Assembly: GCF_000003195.3 (NCBI RefSeq)
Contig: NC_012873.2
Location: 49,013,166 to 49,077,165 of the forward strand
Length of the DNA: 64,000 bases
Source: Sorghum bicolor
Lineage: Eukaryota > Streptophyta > Magnoliopsida > Poales > Poaceae
Direction: 5' to 3'
Below are positions 1 to 11,033 of this stretch, in pieces; position 1 is the first letter of the stretch, and each line of letters opens with the position of its first letter. The position numbers and the translations under genes were made by a program. The notes under the pieces are model-generated. The model did not search any database, was not told where the DNA came from, and saw only the letters and a list, made by a program, of their open reading frames with translations.

Positions 1-565
1 TAGGAATGATTATTAGGCACAATTAATAGTACCAATTATTATCTACGATTATTAGCAATAATTATTATTAGCAATAACAATTAGTTTACTAATAACTATT
101 CATTGCCAACCACATTCCAATTTCATAAAACAAAAATTAAAAAAAGGAAACCCTAGATCTAGAACATGCTTTTTCTCTTCATACATGAAACTACAATTAA
201 TCTCCACTGAAATCAAGCTATATCACCTAATTAAGGATGCAAGGTGATGTCTCTACCTAATCTACACTAATAGCATCAAAGATAAGCTCCAATTTGGTCA
301 ACACAAAGCTCAACCTCCATGGAAGAGAGAAAGAAAACCAAAATGTAAATTGCTCACTAACCAACCAATAAAACTTGAATTAGAGGACGAGAATAGCATT
401 TTCTTACCTTAAACAAGCTCCCCACCAAAGAATTTGAGTTTAAAACCTCCCCCTTACTAGAGTAATTTTAGGGAGGTGCCTAAGGCCTCCCAGATCTTTT
501 TTTGCGAGTAGAAGTGAGTGGCTTAGGGAGGAAGAAGGGTGAGCAAGCCACTTATAGCTATAGAC
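1..565. other. AT-rich intergenic DNA, no gene seen
   Basis: No ORF of recognisable family and no clear element termini. The first 150 bases are strongly AT-rich with repeated ATTATTA-like words. Nothing here supports a gene. Confidence 0.6.
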
Positions 566-780
566 CACTGTAGGGGTGCTTGGATCACCAACCACCCCTA
601 CAGTTACTCCACTGTAGGGGTGCTTGGATCACCAACCACCCCTACAGTGACTCCCCCACTGTAAGGGTGGCTGGTGTTACCAGCCGCCCCTACAGTGGCC
701 ACTGCAGGGGCGGTTGGCTTCCTGCCTACCGGTCCAGCCATTGTAAGGATGGCTCCAAAGCCAGCCTCCCCTACACTGGA
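566..780. repeat. Array of CACTGTAGGGG inverted repeats (CACTA subterminal type)
   Basis: The unit CACTGTAGGGGTG and its complement CACCCCTACAGT alternate several times across about 215 bases, separated by GGCTGGT/ACCAGCC-like words, so the tract can fold into stacked hairpins. Short units repeated in both orientations like this are typical of the subterminal regions of grass CACTA (En/Spm) transposons, where they bind the element-encoded protein. No transposase and no matching second end is visible nearby, so the CACTA assignment is inferred. The small ORFs that cross it are by-products of the repeat. Confidence 0.5.
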
Positions 781-908
781 AGGGGGACGTTCTCTTAGTA
801 AGTTTTTTACGTAGTGTGAAGTGCCGAGTGGATATGGATAAGGAAGAAAAACAAATACTAGAAGAGAGAAAAATATTAAGAAAAAAAAGAGAAGGGTATT
901 ATGATTAT

Positions 909-2045
909 GAGTAAATTGCACTCACCATACAACAACTAATTAAGTGGGTGCATATTAGTCCAACATCTTCTAATTTGTCCAATTTAATACAACAAGTATC
1001 TAGGTGGGTGCTTATTGCTCTAACACCTTCTAATCTGTTTAATTTGAAGTAAGAACTTAGTTAATTGATGCGTGTATGTTCCAAGCAGTATCTTTGTACA
1101 CTCTAAATCTCTGTCATCGGAAGCTACACACCCTAGCACGCTCATTTCGTCCATCACTCAACTTGAATTATTTATTATATTATGATATCATTTTTCTAAC
1201 TCTGTCCAAATAAAAGCTTACATTCAATTTATATTTTAAATTTAAGTATAGGAAAAGTCATACCGTTAAGAGAGACATAAAATGGTAAGCTTATGAGGCA
1301 TCAAATGCTCACTACCTATCCTTCTAAAACTTCCACGAGAATTTGTGGAAGCTCTTAATTCGCTAAATCGAGTTTTAAGTTTTTACAAGCGAATTAACCT
1401 CCCCCTGTCTAGGCCTTTCCTATCCTTTGGACGGTGCAACTGCTGCATCGTCTTCTTTTTTGTGCCTACTACATCTTTTTTTTGTGTCTACTACATCCTT
1501 TAAACAGTGTCAACCGCTTTTTATTTTATTTTTTTTCTTAGCTTGGTAAACCTATATAAGAACCTGAACCAAATTTTGTTGATTCTCGTTTTTTTAAAAA
1601 CCTCTCGGTCTCTGATTCTTATGATATGGACAACCTACATATCAGTTCAAGCCAACCATTAATGACAATAGGTTGGAATTAAAATAATATTATGGTATAG
1701 AAAGAAAAATGATCAGTTTGGAATTTTTCATATTTATGAAATCAATGACAACTTTTATATTTGGTCGGATTCATAAATGATATCGTATAGTAAACGATTC
1801 AAGATGATTGATGGATGAAATGAGCATGCTAGATTCTATAGCTTGCAATGATAGTGATTCAAAGTGTACATAGATGCGTTGTTACAATACTTGGACCATA
1901 TATGCACAAATAAGCAAGTTCTTGTATCAAATTAAACTTACGAGAAGATTGTGGATCAATATGCACCCACCTATATTGTTGTTGTATTAAATTAGACAAA
2001 TTACAAGATGTTAGATACTTGTCGTATGGTGAGTGTAATTTACTC
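909..2045. mobile_element. Non-autonomous Mutator-like element (MULE), 1137 bp
   Basis: The element starts GAGTAAATTGCACTCACC and ends with the imperfect complement (…GAGTGTAATTTACTC). Similarity between the inverted ends continues inward for roughly 100 bases and includes GTGGGTGCATATT-type words. It is flanked by a perfect 9-bp direct repeat, TATGATTAT (900-908 and 2046-2054). Nine-base target duplications with long inverted ends define Mutator-like elements. The interior has no transposase reading frame, so it must have been moved in trans. The left terminal region carries a partial internal duplication (CTAATTTGTCCAATTTAATACAAC repeats in shorter form), and a TATATAAG box lies near 1552. 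Confidence 0.85.
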
Positions 2046-2159
2046 TATGATTATTTTATTTTTTCTACTATGAGGAGCTATTTTTTAGATTGTGCACCAA
2101 AATAATTTTAGGTCCAACAATATAGGTGCTCGTAGAGCTGAAACCAAGAGTGAAGCTAA

Positions 2160-2403
2160 GGCCTTGTTTAGTTTTACCCAAAATTCAAAAACTTTTCAAG
2201 ATTTCTCTCATCACATCGAATTTTACGGCACATATGGAGCATTAAATATATATATATATAAGAATAACTAATTGCACAGTTTGCTTATAATTTGCGAGAC
2301 GAATCTTTTGAGCCTAGTTAGTCCATGGTTGAATAATAATTGTCAAATACAAACGAAAGTGCTACAGTATCAAATTCAAAAAGTTTTTACTCTAAACAAG
2401 GCC
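2160..2403. mobile_element. PIF/Harbinger (Tourist-like) MITE, copy 1
   Basis: Ends are GGCCTTGTTTAG and (C)TAAACAAGGCC, with a shared interior containing GAGACGAATCTTTTGAGCC and CGAAAGTGCTACAGT. Two further copies occur at 41323-41565 and 44569-44801, and those have clear 3-bp target duplications. For this copy the flanks are TAA and TGT, so the duplication has decayed or the ends have shifted. It has no coding capacity. An internal TATATATATA tract is specific to this copy. Confidence 0.8.
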
Positions 2404-2564
2404 TGTGCCAAACGGTACCTAAATTGTACGTCCTTGTTTTTGCCTTTTCTAGATACATACATATATCTAGACATAATATATAGGAGTATGTAGCTGTATA
2501 TATATAAAAAATATTTATACCCATATAAAAGACAAAATGACTTATATTTTGTAAGGAAGGGAGG

Positions 2565-3063
2565 AAGGCTGGATAACGAGCCAGCTTGGTTCGGCTTGAC
2601 TCGGCTCGTTTTGACTTGTTAGGATAACGAGTCAGCTCGGCTTGGCTTGTTATCTTAACAAGCCAAAAAGCCAGCTCGACTCGGTTCGTTAAGCTCGCAA
2701 GCCAGATTTAAAAAGTATATAAAATCTAATATTTATATTTATCTAAGCTTAAAAATAGTAATAATATAATAATAATATATTCAGTAGTCTTAAGTCTAAC
2801 AAAATATTCATATAAGCTAACATATCAACCATTTATAAAGTGTAAGACATGAAGTAATACAAAACTAATATAAGTTATGATGATTTTTTTCTTTAATATT
2901 GTAGCTCGTTTGGCTCGCGAGCTTGCTCGAGTTAGCTCGTTATAGCTAACGAGCTAAAATCTAGGCTTGGTTCAGCTCGTTGAACTAACGAGCTGAGCCG
3001 AGCTAAGCCGAGCAAGCCACGAGCTGAGCTAGTTAGTGAGCTTTGAGTTTTTCGTCCAGCCTT
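2565..3063. mobile_element. AACGAGC-rich inverted-repeat element (hAT-like MITE)
   Basis: Both ends consist of many GGCTCG/CGAGCC and AACGAG/CTCGTT words in opposite orientations around an AT-rich centre (2705-2900). The outermost words are AAGGCTGG on the left and CCAGCCTT on the right. A second element built the same way lies at about 55345-55961. The architecture suits non-autonomous hAT-type elements with subterminal repeats. I could not find a clean 8-bp target duplication, so the superfamily is inferred. Confidence 0.6.
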
Positions 3064-3081
3064 AGAAGAGACTAACCTATA

Positions 3082-3240
3082 CTCCCTCTATTCAGAATTA
3101 TAAAACATTTTGACTTTTGTAGATAGATATATTTGGCTATGCATTTAAATATATACCATATCATCTAAACATATAACAAAAATAATGTATTTAGAAAATC
3201 AAAACGTTTCGTAAAAAATGTCTTAGGATTTAGAACGAAC
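3082..3240. mobile_element. Stowaway/mariner-like MITE, decayed
   Basis: The left end TA-CTCCCTCTATTCAGAATTATAA matches the CTCCCTC(T/C)RTTC start common to grass Stowaway MITEs, and the interior has the usual AAAACATTTTGAC and AAAACGTTT words facing each other. The right end (near TTAGGATTTAGAACG) has lost its GAGGGAG consensus. It has no coding capacity. Confidence 0.5.
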
Positions 3241-4575
3241 GATAAACATAATTATTGATTAATCAGTGCACTGTTGGATCACGCATGCACGTGTGATATA
3301 TAGTGCCAAGTCAAGCGAATGTGGTGAGGCACACTTGTGCACGTTTTGTTTTGTTGCTTCGGAGTTGGAACAACCTCCGTTTGGTGCCTTCGATCCCTGT
3401 CTCTACATACATACTTACGTTCGTCCATAAGCTTGTTGCTGTCATTCGATACGGTAGCGTGTAGCTTCTTCTGTCGATGTCGTCCGTCTGAAATCCATTT
3501 AGCGCTTGGTGAGTGGTGACCGATCGATGGAACTATGCGAGTGGGTTGGTTGCTGCTTTTTTTTTGTGTGTGAGAGAAACCAGGTTTTTTTTGTGTGTGT
3601 GTGAGAAACCGGGTTACATTTCACGTAGATTTCTCATAGTTTACATCACACAACTTACAAAGACACCCTTAAGAGAAAAGAGAATTACAAACAAGTCCTT
3701 GTTAGGAACTCCCCGTTGCTCTCGTCGCCAGCGGTCGGAGGAGACGCTCAGAAGCCGACCACCTTCCCGACGAAGCAGCTTCAAAGTTTTGTAATGGCAT
3801 CAAGGATAGCACATCGGGAAAACCAACATGCCGTGTAGTCGTTGAACGAATAGGCCGAGCAAGATGGTCAACGACCATCTCTTCGCCGGTGTAGAAAAGG
3901 CCTGACACTATGAACAGTATCAGCCACAGCACGCCAGTGTAGAGGACACCCAGAAGAAGATGCAAACCACCGGAGTAGGTGGGATCTAACAACCAACCCG
4001 ATCTCCCAAGCTACTAAACCAACATCCAAAGAAACTCCGTTAGCTACACAATTACCGGTGAAGATGAGGGATGGACAAAAGAAGAACTTGACATGATCTC
4101 GAACACTCAGAAGTCTGGATCTATCAAGTTGTACCTTTATTCTCCGAGTTAACTTCACCGAAAAAAGGAGCTCCAGATTCACCAACAACATCAACAGAAT
4201 TACCACTCCTGCATCCTCCAGCGACGCTCACGAGCAGCACAAGCACCAGTGGCCATCTAAGGTGCAACCGTAAACCTAACACTACTATATAACTAGCTAT
4301 ATAGAAGAAAACTGAAATCCGCCGTCGATTCAACCAGTCCCCTTCATCCTTCAGTGTCGGTGAGCACGCCGGCGGACCCAGGAATTAAAACCAAGGTAGT
4401 TCTAAAAATTTTTTCATGCACAACACGACAAAATTTAAAGAAAAAATTCAGTAAAATGACTATAAAATAAGTAAATTGTGACAATACAATTTAATGTTCA
4501 AAGCTTACATAAATTGGTCTGAAACTTGCACAAATAGATTACACATAAGATAAGTTCTTACATAAATATAAAAAA
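3241..4575. other. Unassigned sequence, no supported gene
   Basis: Several short overlapping ORFs occur on both strands between 3337 and 4333, but none resembles a known family and none dominates. The tract 4368-4420 (…GGACCCAGGAATTAAAACC…) lies just beyond the 3' end of the hAT remnant that follows and may be part of the same transposon. Confidence 0.5.
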
Positions 4576-4851
4576 CTACTTTAATTTACTTTTTCTCATT
4601 GCCATGAAAGCATGAATTATGTCATCCTCGCTTACAGAAGAGAATATATCATGCTCAATAAAGGTAACCAAACAATCGTTCAATAGCCTATCACTCATAC
4701 TATTTCTCACCTTATTTGATTTTTTAGCATCAAACCAGGCAAATGAATTAGAAGGATTCAACGCTGCCATACAAATAAGCAACTCCCTACTAACCTCATC
4801 AAACCGATTCTCAAGCTCTCGATGAATTCTATCAATAATACCAATACACAC
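4576..4851 (-). pseudogene. hAT transposase C-terminal remnant with internal deletion
   Basis: The 91-codon frame begins with IHRELENRFDEVSREL and ...AALNPSNSFAWFDAKK, then joins directly to VRNSMSDRLLNDCLVTFIE and DIFSSVSEDDII, and ends in a basic tail. These two blocks are typical of plant hAT-derived 'TTF-type zinc finger / HAT dimerisation' proteins, in which a stretch of roughly 100 residues including the core of the hAT dimerisation domain normally separates them. Here that core is absent while the frame is kept across the join at about 4700-4720. The N-terminal zinc finger and RNase-H-like catalytic part are not visible upstream. The annotated start is only the first ATG in the remaining fragment. 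Confidence 0.75.
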
Positions 4852-6463
4852 TTCTCTTTTGTAATAACAGTTTCACAGATCTAGATAAAATCAAATCCCT
4901 AAACCATAAAGCCATAGCCATCTGGTCATTTGGGGAAAAAATTAAACTCACCAATTCCCCTGTGCTGGTCGTGTGCCGTGGCCTGGCCGCTGCCGCTGCC
5001 CGCTGCGACATTGCTTGAGTGTCGGCCGCCCGGCCATGAGCCGTCCGCCGTCGGGTGCTCGGGGCCTCGGCTTGGGGGTCGAGCAGAGGGGACAGCCGGA
5101 CCGGAGCCGGACGGGAGCAGATGACGGGAGCGCTTGTGCGGGAGCCGGGAGCATACGGAGTCACGGGAGCGCTGGCGCCTGGCAAACCGCGGCGGCGCTC
5201 GGCCGCTCGCGAGTCGCGAGTCCGAGTCGCGACCTGTGCGGGCGTGCGGCTGTGCGTGAGCATGACTGCGGGACAGCAGGATGCGGCCTGGCGGCGGCCT
5301 GCGGGAGTCAGGGTGATGGGGAAGCGATGTGGAGCGCTCGCTGCCTTGCTACAGGATGAACAGAGCCATGGGCCAAGTTTTTTTGGAACGAGAGAATCAA
5401 TATAAAAAAATTTTGGGCCAAAATTCAGGGTAGTCCTGCGCGTATCCGGAGTACCCATTGGTCCTGCCACTGGCGACGAGGACGGTGAATGGACGGAGAA
5501 AAAACTAAATTGCCGTCGGGTCGCCGCTCTCAACTGTAGAGCTCCGAAAGGATAATACCGACGGATGATTGGGTCAACGATTCTGGTTAGTTGCTGCTTG
5601 GATGACTTCGTCATCAGCTGGGTGACCCTGGCCCATGAGACCCTTGGCGGGCTGCCTCACACAGAAGAGCCAATAGGAGACTACATGGTCCCCCTCAAAA
5701 AAAAAAGAGACTACATGGGCCACAACCTGTACAGCCTAGCTATGAGGCGTCAGGACAGCCCAGCTCGGGAGATGGAACTCAGACAGTCACCAATTCCTCT
5801 GATCTATGGGAAAACATTCAGTAAATAAAATGGGAAAAAGCCCCTTAAAAACATACATACAAGTTTTTTTTAAAAAAAATAGAAACGATGAAGAGTGGGC
5901 AACGGAGAGGAGCGAGCAAGACTAAGATCAATGGACTATATATAAAGGCTATGTGCAACTATGAAGAGGACCTATCATATTATGAAAATCAAGCCAAGTG
6001 AATATATCAAGTGGCTTGATGGAGTGAAGATGTAGGAGCTTCATGTATGGACAATGGTCAAGTGGCACAGTTGGGCACACACACATGGTGATGAGATGAA
6101 GTGGATGCTTGCATGCATCATGTTGAAGAGAAATGAAAATGCGCAAGGCAAAGAAATGACTTGCCAGATATTTTATTTCACTATCATCATATTGGAGAAG
6201 TACAATATTGAAGTTTATGATAGATAGCCATATAGTGGCAAATGCATTTGCTAATCAGTTAACTAATGCGACTAGGTGAGATCTAACTTAAGAGTGCATT
6301 TAATTGAGTGGCGTGAAAAGGAAGCAATACAAAATATTTTGAAACAATTGAAGTTAGCGCATTTGAAAAAGATCTGATCGTTGGGCTTGGTGGTGTGCTC
6401 TTACAACCATCGGATAAGTTTGGTGAGGCATAGGCTCTAGCATTACCAACCAACAGGTTCAAT
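4852..6463. other. GC-rich then AT-rich sequence of unknown origin
   Basis: 4960-5350 is very GC-rich and open in several frames on both strands, including a 260-codon minus-strand frame (4832-5614). None of the translations shows a recognisable domain, and overlapping long frames are expected in stop-poor GC-rich DNA. This could be the 5' part of the hAT-type element. 5830-6460 is AT-rich without features. 5980-6130 resembles gypsy untranslated sequence, but I cannot prove it. Confidence 0.4.
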
Positions 6464-7541
6464 TGTAACACCCTCGGTGTTACCATGTAATCAACCACTG
6501 AAACCATGTCATAAGCATCATGTTTATAGTTGTGAATGCATGTGTGAAATCATAAAGAAAGAAAGAGCTTAAGAAAACCGAAAACTAAAAATCAATCCTT
6601 GTCTCGTCGAAAATGCTATAGAACTTGTAATTTTCACGAACGAATATGCTATATAACGTTTGAAAACATCTTAATAAAGTTGTTAGTACAAATCTCAAAA
6701 AAAGTGCTGCAACTTGTGGCGTCGAAAAATAATATCTCTAACTAGTTCTTTCTCTTGCTCAAAGTTTGAATCTAAAATAGGGTTTCAACTAAAACCTAAG
6801 GCTTAAGTGTTGTTTTCTCTAACAACAGACAAACCAAAGTTCTTAAATTAATTCTAGACAATCTAGTTAAACAGTAGGGTGATGTCTTGAGTCCCTTAAG
6901 CAGTCTAAAGTGCCCTCTAAGTCGTAGTGCAGATGGTTGAGAGTTGGGAGGGCCTGGTTAGCCGTTGTGTCTGCTTTAAATCCGTGCACGACCACGTTTT
7001 CCTGGCTAGCAGTTCCTGTGCGCGATCACCGCGCGTGCGTGTTCAGCGCCGTGTCTCTGCGTGCGCCCACGTGCACCCCCCCCCCCCCGCGTCGTGTTGC
7101 TGCTCACTGTGCTGCTGCAGTGGGTGCTATTGTGCTCACGACGCTGCTCCCGCGCTGACACCCCATGTTGTGCCTGTGCGAAGTGACCACACCGCTGTGT
7201 CGCCGAGCCACGCACATGGCCGCTGTCGTGCATGTGGTCTTGCAGCGTTTAACCCACGTGTTTGCTAGCCACTGCAGCGCATGAGCTTGCCAACCATCAC
7301 CTTAACTCGAGCCACACCAAGGCACGGTAGTTAGTGCTCTGACTATTTGGTCACCTCGCTTGTTGCCGTTGTGCCCATCGGATCCACTCAGCATGTTCGG
7401 GCATGGAGAGGTCATCTCCATTCAATTCGCTGCGGTGTGCAGCATAACCTCCTGGCCCTACCCCTCATCACTCAAGGCACTGTCCAGCTCTAGTTTGGAG
7501 TTTCCTCCCCGTGACATCAATAAGACTAAGTTCGGTCATGG
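6464..7541. mobile_element. Gypsy-type LTR fragment, interrupted by the copia element
   Basis: The sequence starts TGTAACACCCTCGGTGTTAC, a form typical of the starts of several grass Ty3/gypsy LTRs (TGTAACACCC… ending GGGTGTTACA). It continues with ATG-poor, AAAGAGAGAAAGAGCTTAAG-like and then GC-rich sequence. It is cut at 7541 by the copia insertion. Because the copia has an exact target duplication, the interrupted sequence must resume at 26191 and runs to about 26383. Neither a matching second LTR nor a polypurine tract was found, so this may be a solo or truncated LTR. The C-run at 7077-7089 is a mononucleotide repeat. Confidence 0.4.
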
Positions 7542-9410
7542 TGAAAGGTCCTAATATGGCTAGAGGTGGGGTGAATAGCCTATTAAAATATTTTTACAAA
7601 CTCACTAGAGCAAGAGGTCAGTAAACAACAAAGCGAAGCTTTTGCTCTAGCTCTAATGGGGTGTTTGCAAGCCACCTAACCAACAATTCAACTTGCTATA
7701 ATCACTAGGCACACAAAATCTAAGTCTCTACTTACACTAGAGAGCTACCCAAAGTTTCTATACAAGTAAGCTACTCTAGTTTTACGAGAATGTAAAAGAG
7801 AGTAATGCAAAATTGAGTTAGAGATGTTATACTACCGTGTAGAGGAGATTGATCCAATCACAAGAGAATATCCAAGATAACCAAGAATCCAATCAATCAC
7901 CAAATAACCAAGGGAGACAAAGAGACACAAGATTTTTCTCTCAAGGTTCACGTGCTTGCCGGCATGCTACGTCCCCGTTGTGTCGACCAACACTTCGTGG
8001 TCCGGCGGTTAATTGGGATTCCACACCCAAGCTCACCACGAGCACTGCAAGGACCTACCACAAGTGAGGTAGCTCAATGACACGTGCAATCCGCTAATAG
8101 TTGCCTTTGGCTCTCCGCCGGGGTAGGCACAAAAACCCCTCACAATCACCAGGAGATGACCACGAACAATCACCAACTCGTGCCAATGCTCCACCGTAGC
8201 TCCAAGCCATCTAGGTGGCAGCAACTACCAAGAGTAACAAGCAAACCCGCTACTCCACAATCACTAGTGCCACTAGATGCTCAAATTCTAAGCAAATGCA
8301 ACTAGGATCTCTCCCAATCTCACTTTGGATGATCAAATCTTGAACAAGGTGAGTGGGACGTGTGGGAGTATGCTCACAAGATGTATCAACAAGTTAGAGA
8401 GTCAAGAGAGTGAGCAAGAACCGGCCAACACATATTTATAGAAGCCCCAAGCTTCAAAGAGCCGTTGGCCACAACACCTCACTGTCTGCGTTCACACCGG
8501 ACGCGTCCTAGTTCACACCAGACGCGTCCGGTGTTGGCCAGGACACCGTCTGGTGCTTTCGACCGTTTGAAAAGTATCCGTTGTCGCCAACAAGTGTCAC
8601 ACTGAAACCTCAGCACCGAACTCACTACTTGATCACACCGGACGCATCCGGTCCATACCGGACGCGTGCACAGAGAGCTCCACAAAAGAGCAGCAGCACC
8701 GGACGCGTCCGGTCCAAACCGGACGCGTGCGTAGAGAGCCTTTCAAACTGAGTTGCACCGAATGCTCACACCGGACGCATCCGGTCCAGCACCGGACGCG
8801 TCCAATGCATACCAGACGCTTACTCAGAAACTTCCAGCGACAACATCCTCACCGGACGCGCTACACTGGATGCTCAGGGTGCACTGTTCCTGGGTCTGGT
8901 GCCTCTGAGAAAGCTGATTTTCACCGTAAGTATCTTCAACTTCTTCCCTTGCTTCCATGTGCCAACACCAAAGTGTCACAACACTTGTGCATGTGTGTTA
9001 GCAATTTTCATAAACATTTTCAAGGGTTAATTGATTAGTTCAGTAGGTCCTAATGCATATGCAAGGAATCCAATCACCTAGTGGCACTTAGATAACTGTT
9101 TTCACATCAAGATCACCCCTCTTAATAGTACGGCTATCTATCCTAAGTGTGATCACACCCTCTATGGTGTCTTGATCACCAAAACCAAAACCCTAAGCAA
9201 TACCTTTGCCTTGATCCCATAGGGTTTTATTTTCTCTTTCTTCTTTTCAAAGTTGAGCACTTGATCATCTTATGGTCGTCACTATCATCACTATGATTAT
9301 CACTTGCTCCATCACTTGGCATGTACTAACCTTATTAAGTCTACATACACTTAGTATAGAGGTTAGTACTAGGGTTTTATCAATTATCCAAAACCAAATT
9401 AGGGCTTTCA
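7542..9410 (-). repeat. 3' LTR of the copia element (1869 bp)
   Basis: The left LTR matches 15904-16831 plus 25191-26185 over its length with scattered substitutions. Its inner boundary is …GGGCTTTCA, followed immediately by the complement of a polypurine tract. The segment 8480-8870 is packed with the palindrome-like unit ACCGGACGCGTCCGGT and variants. In the minus orientation this unit array lies in the first half of the LTR. The ORFs on both strands here are by-products of the repeat. Confidence 0.9.
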
Positions 9411-10524
9411 ATCTCCCCCTTTTTGGTAATTGATGACAACCCTTTTTATAAAGATTTTCAACAAAAATTTCTTGGATTCATGTTGCTTGCCCAAGCATTT
9501 ACCATGTGCAAAGGTTATGGACAAGTTTCCTAAACCCAAATTGGTAAGCAAATGCGCCCCCTACATATGTGCTAAGAGTTTGGATATGAAAGCTTGCACA
9601 TATGCTTGAATAGGAAAATGTAGGAGTCAATTTCTACCAAATGATGCTAAGGTGTAAAGAATGGACCTTTGAAGCGTGATACCAATCGAAGTTGCCAATA
9701 TATACCATCCTTAGCACCATTAGTAACTAGACATTCACAAAACTAGAACACCCCGTGAGATCAACATTATAGACAAGGTTCTAGTATCACTTGTGAAACA
9801 ACTAGAAGTCTAGTTACACTACCTATGCATGCTAGTTCTTCATTTCATCAATCAAACCTACAACTAGCATACACCACACAAGCAAGGTATCGGAGAGAAA
9901 ACTTCTAAAGCTAATGCAAATGCAAGCAAACATATGTGATGCACATTCAAATGCAACATGCAATGCTCCCCCTACTTGTGTGCTTCAAAATTTTAATTGA
10001 TACCCTTCTTTTATCATGTTACTTCCCTATCTTTGTACTTCTTTGTAAGTTCTCTCCCCTTTAGCAAATCTTTGGGAAAATTTCTCCCCCTTTGTCATCA
10101 ATGACCACAAAAGGTGAGCTCAAATTATAGATAGGTTAGTGTGAAACCATGTGAAGTGAGATCATTTTCCCAAATTAGTCCAATTTAGATTACTTGCCTA
10201 AGATATTTAACTCGGTTTGATCCAAGGACAAGCTTTTTCACACCTCAAATAAGGGTTATCTTGTACCATGTTGAGATAAACACTTATAGCTCATATTCTA
10301 GATCAATCACTAGGATTGCAAGCCCACAAATATGTCATATGCTACCACTAGATCAAGTCAAGCATAGAAGCAATAGTGGTACCATACAAGCATTAAATTC
10401 ATTTGATTTTCATGAATGAGCCTAAGACATGTAAGGAATGACTCGATGCACTAAGCAAGTCCTTAGCATAGGATGGATGACATGTCAAATAATTTTACCT
10501 TGCTTTGCTTGAAGGAGAGGCATG
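9411..10524 (-). other. 3' untranslated spacer and polypurine tracts of the copia element
   Basis: The complement of the polypurine tract (ATCTCCCCCTTTTTGG) sits directly against the LTR at 9411-9426. Further purine-rich tracts read CCCCCTAC (9557 region and 9965 region) and TCTCCCCCTTTGTCATCAATGA (near 10081). SIRE/Maximus-type elements carry a long region here that in some members holds an envelope-like ORF. In this copy no ORF is left. Confidence 0.75.
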
Positions 10525-11033
10525 TCATATAATGGGGGTGCACCAACACATATTTGAGAAGTCAAGTATGTTCAATTCATTCCTTAGCTTGCAAAACCTC
10601 TTCTCATCAAGTGGCTTGGTGAATATATCGACAAGTTGATCATCGGTGCCTATACTCTCAATGCAAATGTCCCCTTTTTGTTGGTGATCTCTTATGAAGT
10701 GATGGCGGACATCAATGTGTTTTGTTCTTGAGTGTTGAACCAGGTTGTTGGTGAGCTTCACAGCACTTTCATTGTCACATAGCAATGGCACTTCTTTGAA
10801 ATTGATTCCAAAATTCTTCAATGTTGCCTTCATCCATAGAATTTGTGCACAACAACTACCAGCCGCAATGTACTCCGCTTCAGCGGTTGATAATGCAACA
10901 CTATTTTCTTTTTTGGATGACCATGAGACAAATGATCTTCCCAATAGTTGACATGTGCCCGATGTGCTTTTTCTTTCAAATTTGCATCTAACAAGTTCAA
11001 ACTTTGCACCTTTGGGATACTACAAACCAACAA
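10525..11033 (-). pseudogene. Copia RNase H domain, missing first catalytic Asp
   Basis: The frame carries the copia RNase H landmarks: STSGTCQLLGRS, SWSSKKENSVALSTAEAEYIA (catalytic Glu in AEAEY), LLCDNESA (catalytic Asp) and TKHIDVRHHFIRD, ending KRFCKLRNELNI. Upstream, the sequence reads YPKGAKFELV then joins RCKFERKSTSGT. The usual short block with the first catalytic aspartate (D-S-D-Y type) between these is absent, which implies a small in-frame deletion near 10970-10985. A stop codon (Trp position, TAG) lies just before, at about 11020. The enzyme is therefore inactive. Confidence 0.85.

Noticed and set aside
4832..5614. 260-codon minus-strand frame in GC-rich DNA
   Set aside because: No recognisable domain, low-complexity Pro/Arg/Ser-rich translation, and long frames are also open on the opposite strand over the same bases.
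6464..7541. Pairing the TGTAACACC fragment with the LTR at 58790 as one element
   Set aside because: Only the first ~10 bases agree; the bodies are different sequences and the spacing is filled by other complete elements.
8480..8870. CRISPR-like regular repeats
   Set aside because: The repeats are palindromic units of variable spacing inside a plant retrotransposon LTR; there are no uniform spacers and no cas genes.
8479..9038. Small Arg/Thr/Pro-rich frames repeated at 25245-25814 and 37611-38096
   Set aside because: They are translations of the ACCGGACGCGTCCGGT repeat array in copia LTRs.
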